Origin: an uncultured Bacteroidales bacterium
Lineage (GTDB): Bacteria; Bacteroidota; Bacteroidia; Bacteroidales; UBA1715
DNA: 64,000 bases
Direction of reading: 5' to 3'
Assembly (NCBI GenBank): GCA_937892155.1
Contig: CALAUG010000021.1
Coordinates: 1-64,000 of the forward strand
Position numbers and translations under genes: made by a program
Shown: positions 1 through 7,136 of the stretch, piece after piece
How the letters are laid out: each line of letters starts with the position of its first letter
Position numbering within the stretch: position 1 is the stretch's first letter
Notes under the pieces: model-generated
What the model was told of the DNA's origin: nothing
Databases searched by the model: none
The model's input: only the letters and a program-made list of their open reading frames with translations

Positions 1-68
1 GAGTTAAGAGTTAAGAGTTAAGAGTTAAGAGTTAAGAGTTAAGAGTTAAGAGTTAAGAGTTAAGAGTT
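1..68. repeat. Heptamer tandem repeat (GAGTTAA)n
   Basis: Nine perfect copies of the 7-bp unit GAGTTAA run from base 1 to 63, followed by a partial copy; the array may continue left of the window. It lies just downstream of korB (minus strand). The same heptamers (TTAAGAG, TTAAGAA) build the inverted repeats around the four-helix-bundle gene at 1117-1536, so the array and that element are probably related. There are no spacers, so it is not a CRISPR. Confidence 0.95.
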
Positions 69-106
69 TTACTACCATTCTTCATTCTTACTTCTTCATT
101 CTTAAT

Positions 107-1108
107 TTACTTCACTTCCCAAGTTTCATTAGTCATCAATAATTCTTGGAAGTTGTGATATTTTTTCTTTTCAGTTACTTCAGCGATTTGTGCTTCAACT
201 GCGTCGTTGTATGTAGGAGCTTCAACATCGCGAATCACACCAAGTGCGATAGGGAAGTCTGGACCTTCCATTAAGGCAAGTTTTAATTGCAATGTATTGT
301 CTTCGCAGTGTGCATCGTGAACAAGAATATCTTTTTCTGTGATACCGTTTTCACCGATTTTTACAACTTTCAAATTGAAACCGTCTTGTACCAAACCAAA
401 TTCATTGTTTTCACCAAAAATCATTGGTTCGCCATGTTTTAGATAGATGGCGTTTTTCTTTCTTTCTTCTGGTTTGTAAACACTTGCGTGTGTACCATCG
501 TTGAAGATTACGCAGTTTTGAAGAATTTCGCAAACCGAAGCTCCTTTGTGTGCTTGAGCAGCTTTTAAAATTTCTACAGTTCCGTTTGCATCAGTGGCAA
601 CGGCTCTTGCGAAGAAATGTCCGCGAGCGCCGAAACAAAGTTCAGCAGGACGGAAAGGATCTTCAACGGTTCCGTAAGGTGATGATTTACTTACGAATCC
701 ACGTGGCGAAGTAGGTGAGTATTGACCTTTTGTCAAACCATAGATACGGTTGTTCAGAAGAATCATATTCAAGTCGATATTACGACGGTTTGCGTGGATA
801 AAGTGGTTACCACCGATTGCCAATCCATCGCCATCACCGGAAATCTGCCAAACAGTTAATTTTGGATTAGCAATTTTACAACCAGTAGCGATAGCTGCTG
901 CACGTCCGTGAATCGTGTTCATACCGTATGTAGCCATGTAGTGAGGCAAACGGCTTGAACAACCAATACCAGAAATTACTGCAGTGTCGTGTGGTGCAAT
1001 ACCAATCTCAGCCATAGCTTTTTGTAGAGATGCCAAGAAAAAGTGGTCTCCACAACCCGGACACCAACGTGGTTGTCCTTTTTTAAAATCTTTTGCTTCG
1101 TATTCCAT
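107..1108 (-). CDS. korB: 2-oxoacid:ferredoxin oxidoreductase, beta subunit
   Basis: Thiamine-diphosphate subunit of a 2-oxoglutarate (or related 2-oxoacid):ferredoxin oxidoreductase. It decarboxylates the 2-oxoacid with CoA and passes electrons to ferredoxin in the cytoplasm. Visible marks are the N-terminal WCPGCGDH (residues 15-22), the ThDP/Mg motif GDGDG (91-95) and NNRIYGLTKGQ (119-129), all typical of the KorB/PorB beta chain; 333 residues is the usual length. ATG start at 1106-1108. The alpha/gamma subunit korA lies upstream on the same strand, but a 0.4-kb four-helix-bundle gene is wedged between them. Exact substrate (2-oxoglutarate versus other 2-oxoacids) is inferred from the two-subunit architecture and is less certain than the enzyme class. 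Confidence 0.93.
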   Translation of the reverse strand: MEYEAKDFKKGQPRWCPGCGDHFFLASLQKAMAEIGIAPHDTAVISGIGCSSRLPHYMATYGMNTIHGRAAAIATGCKIANPKLTVWQISGDGDGLAIGGNHFIHANRRNIDLNMILLNNRIYGLTKGQYSPTSPRGFVSKSSPYGTVEDPFRPAELCFGARGHFFARAVATDANGTVEILKAAQAHKGASVCEILQNCVIFNDGTHASVYKPEERKKNAIYLKHGEPMIFGENNEFGLVQDGFNLKVVKIGENGITEKDILVHDAHCEDNTLQLKLALMEGPDFPIALGVIRDVEAPTYNDAVEAQIAEVTEKKKYHNFQELLMTNETWEVK

Positions 1109-1116
1109 AATTAGTT

Positions 1117-1536
1117 AAGAATTAAAAAGTAAGAATTAAGAATTATTTTTATCTAATGAAGATTTTGTTGATTTAATGATTGAAACCATAATAGAAACTA
1201 ATTCATTACAATCGCTATGTATAATCTCAAAATCTTCGTTTTCAATGTATTCACTATCGTGAAGTAATTCTAACCAATATAATGTTTCGTTGGCTTCTTT
1301 TAAACCGATAGACATCTTATTTATAAAATCTAATTTACTTTGGGCAAATTTTGACTCTCTAACTAAGGCTGCTATCGCAGTACCACTTCTTAATAATTGC
1401 TTAGATAAAACAAATTCTTTTTTCTCACTTGTTAGTTTTTTATTTAATTTAACAATTTTAAGAGCAAATTCATAAGATTTTATGTAGATGATGTTTTTAT
1501 TCATTTTTAAATCTTAATTCTTAACTCTTAATTCTT
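1117..1536. mobile_element. Putative small element with inverted terminal repeats around a four-helix-bundle gene
   Basis: Bases 1117-1144 and the reverse complement of 1509-1536 match at 24 of 28 positions; both are made of TTAAGAA/TTAAGAG-like heptamers. They enclose exactly one gene (1136-1504), whose stop codon and last codons lie inside the left repeat. The whole 420-bp block sits between korA and korB, which normally adjoin. This looks like a compact inserted element. No transposase is present and no target-site duplication was established, so mobility is an inference. Confidence 0.55.
1136..1504 (-). CDS. Four-helix bundle protein (23S rRNA intervening-sequence / bAvd-like family)
   Basis: A 122-residue, largely helical protein with family features: the early IYIKSYEFALKIVKLN helix, SKQLLRSGTAIAALVRES near residues 34-52 and the KEANETLYWLELL helix near 68-81. 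The family (TIGR02436-like) was first found in intervening sequences of 23S rRNA genes and resembles the accessory protein Avd of diversity-generating retroelements; the molecular role of stand-alone copies is unknown. No reverse transcriptase or variable repeat is nearby. It interrupts the kor operon in the same orientation, so it is probably co-transcribed from the korA promoter. Its C-terminal codons are supplied by the flanking repeat. Family call is solid; function is not known. Confidence 0.85.
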   Translation of the reverse strand: MNKNIIYIKSYEFALKIVKLNKKLTSEKKEFVLSKQLLRSGTAIAALVRESKFAQSKLDFINKMSIGLKEANETLYWLELLHDSEYIENEDFEIIHSDCNELVSIMVSIIKSTKSSLDKNNS

Positions 1537-1546
1537 CATTAGACAA

Positions 1547-3391
1547 TTATTTGTTATAAATTTCAGTGAAAGAAGCAACCAAGTCAGCAACTGCGAATGG
1601 TTGACCTTTAACTTCGTTGAATTGATAAGGAACGAAATTGTCAACTTTCATACGCAACCAACCTGCAAATTGTCCAAGGTTTTGTTCTGCAACAACCACT
1701 TTCTTATATTTCTTAAGAACTTCAGCTGTGTTTTGTGGAAGTGGGTTGATGAATTTGAAATGTGCTTGGGCAACTTTCATTCCTGCAGCTTGCATTTCTG
1801 TCATAGCTGCGTGTAAGTGTCCGTATGTTCCACCAAATCCAACAATCAACAATTCTGCATCTTTGTCGCCTTCAACTTCAACATTAGGAACTTGAATCTT
1901 GTCAATTTTTTCTTGACGAAGATGAGTCATTAAGTTGTGGTTTTCAGGATTTGTAGAAATTGCACCAGTTTTACTGTCTTTTTCCAAACCACCTAGAATG
2001 TGGGTGAAACCTTCGGTTCCTGGAACAGCCCAATAACGAACGCCTTCTGCATTACGTTGATATGGAGCCCAAGAGCCTTTCATGTCTGGTGTTACGTATG
2101 GAGGTTTGATAGCTGGATATTCTTCCAATTTAGGAAGTTTCCATGCTGCGGAACCATTTGCTACGTATGCGTCTGTCATAAGAACAACTGGAGTCATGTG
2201 TTCCAAAGCTATTTTACAAGCACTGTAAGCAGCGTCGAAACAGTCTGTTGGAGATGAAGCTGCAATTACTGGCATTGGAGATTCACCGTTACGGCCGAAT
2301 AGACATTGCAACAAGTCAGTTTGTTCCGATTTTGTTGGAAGACCAGTTGCCGGTCCACCACGTTGAACATCAAGAACAACGATAGGGAGTTCCATAATAA
2401 CAGCCAAGTTCATTGCTTCCGACTTCAAACAGATACCAGGACCAGAAGTCGAAGTACAAGCTAAAGCACCACCAAATGCTGCACCAACAGCCGAAGCACA
2501 ACCTGCAATTTCGTCTTCGCATTGAACTGTTGTTACGCCAAGAGATTTGTGTTTTGATAATTCGTGAAGAACATCCGTGGCTGGAGTGATAGGGTATGAA
2601 CCTAAATATAATTTTAATCCAGCTTTTTCTGCAGCTGCAATCAAACCATAAGCGGTAGCTTTGTTACCTGTGATATCCATATAGCGACCAACTTTCTTTT
2701 CTTTAGTCTCTATGCGATATACATTTTGTGCTGTTGAATGTGTGTTGTGACCATAGTCGTATCCTGCTTGAATAACAGCAATGTTTGCTTCGGCAACACC
2801 AGGTTTCTTTGCAAATTTTTCTTTTAGGTAGTTGAAAGCGATTGTAGTATCACGATCGAACAACCAACAAACAAGACCAAGCGCGAACATGTTTCTACAT
2901 TTCACGATTGATTTGAAATCCATACCAGAATCTTTTAAGCATTCTTTTACCATAGTGGTAAGAGGACAAGCTACAACTCTGTCTGGATCAATACCCATTT
3001 CACCAAGATAATCTTCTGATTGGAATTGAGCTTTTTCCAAATCAGCTTGTTTGAAACTATCTGTGTCGATAATGATAGTGGCATTGCTCTTTGCATATTT
3101 GTATTGCGTTTTTAACGCAGCTGCATTCATTGCAACAAGAACATCACATTTATCACCTGGAGTGTAAACTTGGTCAGCGCCAATATGTACTTGGAAACCA
3201 GATACACCAGTTAAAGAACCCTGCGGAGCACGGATATCTGCCGGATAATCAGGAAACGTACTGATACTGTTACCAACAGTAGCTGAAATTGTGGAAAAAA
3301 TATTTCCCGCTAATTGCATTCCGTCACCGGAATCTCCTGTGAAGCGAACTACGATGTCGCTCACAGATGCCACATTTTGTTTGTCAGTCAT
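1547..3391 (-). CDS. korA: 2-oxoacid:ferredoxin oxidoreductase, fused gamma-alpha subunit
   Basis: 614 residues: an N-terminal gamma domain (about 10-190, with FTGDSGDGMQ at 17-26) fused to the alpha domain carrying the YPITPATD motif at about 265, the usual KorA arrangement. With KorB it oxidises a 2-oxoacid (probably 2-oxoglutarate) to acyl-CoA and CO2, reducing ferredoxin. ATG at 3389-3391. A promoter (TTG-N18-TAGTTTTG) is centred about 40 bp upstream, and ACGT-rich repeats lie beyond it. The transcript should run korA, the four-helix-bundle gene, then korB. The interruption of the pair is the only odd point. Confidence 0.93.
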   Translation of the reverse strand: MTDKQNVASVSDIVVRFTGDSGDGMQLAGNIFSTISATVGNSISTFPDYPADIRAPQGSLTGVSGFQVHIGADQVYTPGDKCDVLVAMNAAALKTQYKYAKSNATIIIDTDSFKQADLEKAQFQSEDYLGEMGIDPDRVVACPLTTMVKECLKDSGMDFKSIVKCRNMFALGLVCWLFDRDTTIAFNYLKEKFAKKPGVAEANIAVIQAGYDYGHNTHSTAQNVYRIETKEKKVGRYMDITGNKATAYGLIAAAEKAGLKLYLGSYPITPATDVLHELSKHKSLGVTTVQCEDEIAGCASAVGAAFGGALACTSTSGPGICLKSEAMNLAVIMELPIVVLDVQRGGPATGLPTKSEQTDLLQCLFGRNGESPMPVIAASSPTDCFDAAYSACKIALEHMTPVVLMTDAYVANGSAAWKLPKLEEYPAIKPPYVTPDMKGSWAPYQRNAEGVRYWAVPGTEGFTHILGGLEKDSKTGAISTNPENHNLMTHLRQEKIDKIQVPNVEVEGDKDAELLIVGFGGTYGHLHAAMTEMQAAGMKVAQAHFKFINPLPQNTAEVLKKYKKVVVAEQNLGQFAGWLRMKVDNFVPYQFNEVKGQPFAVADLVASFTEIYNK

Positions 3392-3417
3392 TATTATATT
3401 GTTTTAATTAGTTGGTG

Positions 3418-3446
3418 CAAAACTACTAATTTTTTATAAAAAACAA
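3418..3446 (-). promoter_or_regulatory. korA promoter, Bacteroidota type
   Basis: Read on the minus strand: TTG (3446-3444), 18 bp, TAGTTTTG (3425-3418), matching the Bacteroidota primary sigma consensus TTG-N17-23-TAnnTTTG. The predicted transcript start is near 3413, giving a leader of about 22 nt before the korA ATG. Confidence 0.7.
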
Positions 3447-3448
3447 GC

Positions 3449-3510
3449 ACGTAAAACATTGTAAATAAAAAAAGTACGTGTAATGATAATATATTTTACG
3501 TGTTTTACGT
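3449..3510. promoter_or_regulatory. ACGT-centred repeats upstream of korA
   Basis: ACGTAAAAC at 3449-3457 is exactly inverted as GTTTTACGT at 3502-3510, with further copies ATTTTACGT (3493-3501) and GTACGTGTAA (around 3474-3483) between. The first copy abuts the -35-like TTG of the korA promoter. The pattern suggests binding sites for a dimeric regulator; no regulator can be named from sequence. Confidence 0.45.
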
Positions 3511-3582
3511 ATGTATTGAAAATAATTGTAGAAATGAAAACTGTCATCTTTAGATTTTTTTTACAATCGGTAGTGAAAATGC

Positions 3583-3613
3583 TTGACATCGGCACGAAAG
3601 TTGAGTACATTTA
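3583..3613 (+). promoter_or_regulatory. Promoter for the 52-residue small protein
   Basis: TTG at 3583-3585, 20 bp, then TACATTTA at 3606-3613, one mismatch from TAnnTTTG. The ATG of the small gene is 21 bp further on, so the leader would be about 17 nt. Confidence 0.6.
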
Positions 3614-3634
3614 GAACAATAAAAATTTTAAGTT

Positions 3635-3793
3635 ATGCTGGAATATTGTTACCAAATTTTATCGAAAATGAGTTTTGATAAAGACTTGTTTTCAAAGGAA
3701 TTAAGAAAATGTCTCGGCTACTTGAACCCACAGGATGCCGAAACATTAAAAGACTGGGCCGAAGAGAATTATAAAAACTTGATGGTCGCTTAG
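3635..3793 (+). CDS. Conserved small protein of Bacteroidales, 52 residues
   Basis: A short gene from ATG at 3635 to TAG at 3791-3793. The product begins MLEYCYQILSKMSFDKDLF and is predicted helical and acidic, with no signal peptide or membrane segment. The opening pattern MLEYC..IL.K.SFD..LF.KEL resembles a small uncharacterised protein I recall from Bacteroides-type genomes; that is memory, not a search. It has its own promoter (3583-3613) and a strong terminator (3797-3831), so it is a monocistronic unit, which supports it being real. Function unknown. Confidence 0.75.
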   Translation: MLEYCYQILSKMSFDKDLFSKELRKCLGYLNPQDAETLKDWAEENYKNLMVA

Positions 3794-3796
3794 GTA

Positions 3797-3831
3797 AACG
3801 GGGCTAACACTAAACTAGCCCCGTTTTTTTT
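3797..3831 (+). terminator. Rho-independent terminator
   Basis: Perfect 10-bp stem AACGGGGCTA (3797-3806) / TAGCCCCGTT (3816-3825), 9-nt loop, then a run of T to 3831. It ends the small gene at 3635-3793. Being symmetrical with A residues on the left, it may also weakly serve the convergent dehydrogenase gene, whose stop codon is at 3830-3832. Confidence 0.92.
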
Positions 3832-4768
3832 ATTTCTGCAGTCCTTCTTCCACGTTTTTATATGTTAATTCAACGAGTTTTGTCAGTGCTCTGTCGCTAA
3901 CCCATGCGACGTGTGGGGTTATCAGCAGTTTGCTTTGTATTGCTTCGTCGAGTAGTGGAGAATCGATAGGTAACGGTTCTTTTTGCATAACGTCTAAACA
4001 TGCACCAGCAATATAGTTTTCTCGTAATGCCAGTGCTAAGTCGTTTTCATTAATTATTCCGCCACGTCCCACGTTTACGATATATGCTGATTGTTTCATC
4101 AATCGTAATTGTTTTAGTCCAATAAGGTTTTGGGTCTGTTCGTTGAGTGGCGAATGTATGGAAATTATATCGGCAGTTCGTAAAAGTTCTTCTAACGAAA
4201 CTTCCTGATAATCAGTTGTATGATTGTTGCCTGATGTGGAATAATATATGACTTTGCATCCAAATGCGGTTGCAACTTCGGCAACACGTCGGCCAATTGT
4301 ACCTAAACCAATAATTCCCCACGTTCTGCCATTAAGTTCCAAGTAACCCGGTCCAATGTGGGTAAATAGATTTTGTTTGGAATAGGTTTGCGATGAAACG
4401 TAGTTGGCGTAGTAGCTCGTATGCTGTAAAAGTGATAATAATATTGCAAAAGTGTGTTGCACAACGCTTTCTGTAGAGTAGCCAGCAACATTTTTCACCG
4501 TAATTCCTTTTTCTTTCGCATATTCCAAATCTACATTGTTTGTTCCTGTAGCTGTAATGCAGATAAGTTTCAAACTTTGGCAAGCGTCCATGATTTCTTT
4601 GTCAATAATCACTTTGTTTGTAATGATAATTGACGCATTACCAATATGTTGCAATCGTTCTGTACTACTTGTTGTCGCAAATACGGTAAGCTTTCCGAAT
4701 GTTTTGAATGAGTCGAAGATAGAATTTTCGCCAATTGTGGCCGCATCAAGAACTACGAGATTTTCCAT
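3830..4768 (-). CDS. D-isomer-specific 2-hydroxyacid dehydrogenase (NAD-dependent)
   Basis: 312 residues. NAD-binding motif GLGTIG at 154-159 within the inserted Rossmann domain, and the catalytic triad residues of the family are visible as Arg235 (NVGRGG), Glu264 (KEPLP) and His286 (TPHVAW). It should interconvert a 2-oxoacid and the D-2-hydroxyacid; the closest resemblance is to glycerate/hydroxypyruvate reductase-like members, but substrate cannot be fixed from sequence. ATG at 4766-4768. A TAATTTTG -7 element lies at 4839-4832 on the minus strand, without a clear TTG partner. It stands alone, divergent from the cysteine-synthase-like gene. Confidence 0.9.
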   Translation of the reverse strand: MENLVVLDAATIGENSIFDSFKTFGKLTVFATTSSTERLQHIGNASIIITNKVIIDKEIMDACQSLKLICITATGTNNVDLEYAKEKGITVKNVAGYSTESVVQHTFAILLSLLQHTSYYANYVSSQTYSKQNLFTHIGPGYLELNGRTWGIIGLGTIGRRVAEVATAFGCKVIYYSTSGNNHTTDYQEVSLEELLRTADIISIHSPLNEQTQNLIGLKQLRLMKQSAYIVNVGRGGIINENDLALALRENYIAGACLDVMQKEPLPIDSPLLDEAIQSKLLITPHVAWVSDRALTKLVELTYKNVEEGLQK

Positions 4769-4884
4769 TTTTTAGATTTTTCAGTTTCTGTTGTCAGGTT
4801 TCAATTATCAATTAAATCCCAAATCCTTTTACAAAATTATACGTTTTGTGTTCTTTGAATATCGTTATGTCATGGAAAAAATGC

Positions 4885-4892
4885 TACTTTTG
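4885..4892 (+). promoter_or_regulatory. -7 element TACTTTTG for the PLP-enzyme gene
   Basis: Exact TAnnTTTG match 24 bp before the ATG at 4917. No TTG is found at the usual spacing (nearest is 27 bp away), so only the -7 half is supported. Confidence 0.45.
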
Positions 4893-4916
4893 CAAAAATT
4901 TATGGGTTGTTGATTA

Positions 4917-5894
4917 ATGCAACTCAAATTGAGTCGGTTAGAAATGGATTTTCAAAAGAAATTTGAGCAGTTGAAACGGTTGGTGGGAAACACACCGCTT
5001 ATCAAAATAAATTATCGTTACAAAGGCGAAATAAAGTATGCGTACATTAAGGCTGAATGGTACAATTTGTCTGGTTCCATAAAGGATAGGGTTGCGTACT
5101 ATATTTTGAAAAATGCATACGAAACAGGCACAATCAACGAAAAAACGCCAATTTGCGAAGTTACGAGCGGAAATATGGGAATTTCGATTGCTGCAATTTC
5201 ACGATATTTGGGTAATCCTTGCACAATCTGCATTCCTAAATTTATGTCGAAGGAACGTTTTAAATTGTTGAAATTGTACGGCGCTCACCTCGAATTGACC
5301 GAAGATTTTGAATCGGCTTTCAAAAAGGCGGAAGAATATAAAAAACAAGGTTACTATTTAACATATCAGTTTGAAAATGAGTACAATATGATTGCTCATT
5401 ATGAAACAACAGCTCCAGAAATCGAGGCGAAAATCAATGAGTATCCTTGCTTTATCGCTGGAGTTGGAACGGCTGGAACTTTGCATGGGTGCGGTAAATA
5501 TTTCAAAGACAAACATAATGCGAAAATGTTCGCTTTGGAGCCGTTACAATCATCAATACTTACGTTAGGTAAATCGCTGGGTCCACATAAAATTCAAGGT
5601 TTGTCTGATGAGATTATTCCGGGCTTGTATCCGGAAAAATTGGTTGACGATATTATCCGTGTTGACGATAACGATGCAATTGGCATGGCGCAACGACTTT
5701 GTAAAGAATTGTCGCTTGGTGTTGGTATTTCTGGTGGTGCGAATTTCTTGGGGTGTGTTCTGTCTGGCTATAATGGTGCAATTTCGGTTTTTGCCGACGA
5801 CAATAAAAAATATCTTTCTACAGCATTGGCCGATGAATCAATTCATTCTCAATTAGTTGACGAAATTGATTTGTTGGGTTTTGAAGTGTTGTAG
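4917..5894 (+). CDS. PLP-dependent cysteine synthase / CBS family protein
   Basis: Fold-type II PLP enzyme related to O-acetylserine sulfhydrylase. The PLP lysine is Lys56 in SGSIKDR (52-58) and the substrate loop is TSGNMG (83-88, canonical TSGNTG), with VGNTPLI near 23-29 and a GVGTAGTLHG phosphate-cup region near 181. The Thr-to-Met change in the loop and general divergence mean it may not be the main cysteine synthase; a specialised beta-replacement activity is possible. 325 residues from ATG 4917; an in-frame ATG at 4944 would give a more family-like N-terminus, and neither has a Shine-Dalgarno. The next gene follows after 3 bp and is presumably co-transcribed. Confidence 0.85.
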   Translation: MQLKLSRLEMDFQKKFEQLKRLVGNTPLIKINYRYKGEIKYAYIKAEWYNLSGSIKDRVAYYILKNAYETGTINEKTPICEVTSGNMGISIAAISRYLGNPCTICIPKFMSKERFKLLKLYGAHLELTEDFESAFKKAEEYKKQGYYLTYQFENEYNMIAHYETTAPEIEAKINEYPCFIAGVGTAGTLHGCGKYFKDKHNAKMFALEPLQSSILTLGKSLGPHKIQGLSDEIIPGLYPEKLVDDIIRVDDNDAIGMAQRLCKELSLGVGISGGANFLGCVLSGYNGAISVFADDNKKYLSTALADESIHSQLVDEIDLLGFEVL

Positions 5895-5897
5895 AGT

Positions 5898-6560
5898 ATG
5901 AATGTTTCGCCAAATCAATCTTTGTTAGTTCCTAAAATAGACGTTTCTGCTGTTAATGCTATTGACGTTCCTGTGATAATGCAAAAATGTTGCATCACGT
6001 ATCATTCTATTGAAAAAGTTAATTGGAATGATTATCCATATTGCCCACAAACGCAATTTGCTATTGCATATACGCCGGATTCGGTGTTGCTTCATTTTAA
6101 GGTCAAAGAAGCGGATGTACGTGGATTTGTTGTTCAGGATTTGGGACCTGTTAGCAGCGATTCGTGTGTGGAATTTTTTGCCTGTATGGGTGACGACGAC
6201 GTTTACTACAATATTGAATGTAATTGTCTGGGTTACATTTCAATGGGAGCTCGGAAAACACGCAATGAAAAAGAACATGCTTCGTCCGAAATTTTGCAGC
6301 AAATCAAACGATGGACCACGTTTGGTTCAAATCCGATGGGAGAAATTCGTAGGCAAACCGAATGGGAGTGTGCGATTGTGATTCCGTTTACTGCATTTTT
6401 TAAGCACTCAATACAAGATAATTCGGGACAAAATATCCGTGCAAATTTCTACAAATGTGGTGGTTCCGACGAATACAAGCATTATGTCTCGTGGAATCCA
6501 ATCAAATCAGAAAAACCAGATTTCCACAGACCGGAATGTTTCGGACTGATTTCGTTTTGA
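5898..6560 (+). CDS. Carbohydrate-binding family 9-like protein (DOMON/CBM9 fold)
   Basis: 220 residues resembling the CBM9-like proteins common in Bacteroidales, with landmarks SSDSCVEFF, YYNIECNCLG, NFYKCG and SWNPI near the end followed by PDFHRPECFG. The fold is a beta sandwich. Related domains bind sugars or haem, but many stand-alone Bacteroidales copies have no known ligand. No signal peptide is visible, so unlike most CBM9 modules it should be cytoplasmic. It starts 3 bp after the PLP-enzyme gene, so the two are in one operon, an odd pairing that argues against a simple polysaccharide-binding role. Confidence 0.8.
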   Translation: MNVSPNQSLLVPKIDVSAVNAIDVPVIMQKCCITYHSIEKVNWNDYPYCPQTQFAIAYTPDSVLLHFKVKEADVRGFVVQDLGPVSSDSCVEFFACMGDDDVYYNIECNCLGYISMGARKTRNEKEHASSEILQQIKRWTTFGSNPMGEIRRQTEWECAIVIPFTAFFKHSIQDNSGQNIRANFYKCGGSDEYKHYVSWNPIKSEKPDFHRPECFGLISF

Positions 6561-6604
6561 ATCCGTCGGCGAAACTAATCAACGAACAAGTTGAAAGGCT
6601 TTGT

Positions 6605-6976
6605 TTATGATTTCCAAAAAACAAAAACGACAGCAAGTATGAGGCAGCCAAATGCTGCGATGTGGTTCCAAGCAATTTTTTCTCCTTGAAATAAAATATT
6701 TGCAATAACACAGAAAACAAATATGGAAAGTGCTTCTTGAATGACTTTAAGTTGTAGTAGAGAATATGGTCCGCCATTTTCTATAAATCCCATTTTGTTT
6801 GCTGGAACCTGAAAACAATATTCTATAAATGCAATACCCCAACTAAAAGCAATGGTAGCAATCAATGGCCAGTTTGTTGAAATTCCCATTTGATTCAATT
6901 TTAGGTGCCCGTACCACGCAAGTGTCATAAAAACATTTGCAAAAAGCAGTAAGAGAATAGGTAAAATGTATTGCAT
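6605..6976 (-). CDS. DMT-superfamily small membrane protein (DUF486)
   Basis: 123 residues with four predicted membrane helices (about 4-22, 37-53, 72-96, 101-121). The ALKVI-like segment LLQLKVIQEALSIFVF and early LAWYGHL are typical of the DUF486/COG3169 family, a half-size relative of drug/metabolite transporters. Substrate unknown. ATG at 6974-6976. Convergent with the CBM9-like gene, 44 bp between stops. No canonical TAnnTTTG was found upstream. Confidence 0.85.
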   Translation of the reverse strand: MQYILPILLLLFANVFMTLAWYGHLKLNQMGISTNWPLIATIAFSWGIAFIEYCFQVPANKMGFIENGGPYSLLQLKVIQEALSIFVFCVIANILFQGEKIAWNHIAAFGCLILAVVFVFWKS

Positions 6977-7136
6977 AGTTTATTTGTGTTAGTTACTATT
7001 TGTTATATAATATGTTTTATACCATCTCAAAATGGTGGCGCAAAATTGTGGATTTTTTTCGGAATCGTAAAGAAACGAATCTCTTTTTTATGTTGAGAAT
7101 GATTTTTAGTTTTGCAAACAACTGCTGCTCAGTGAG

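Noticed and set aside
1..68. Possible CRISPR or minisatellite start at the left edge
   Set aside because: Perfect 7-bp units with no spacers; a simple tandem repeat.
1136..1504. Diversity-generating retroelement because of the bAvd-like protein
   Set aside because: No reverse transcriptase, template repeat or variable repeat within the window.
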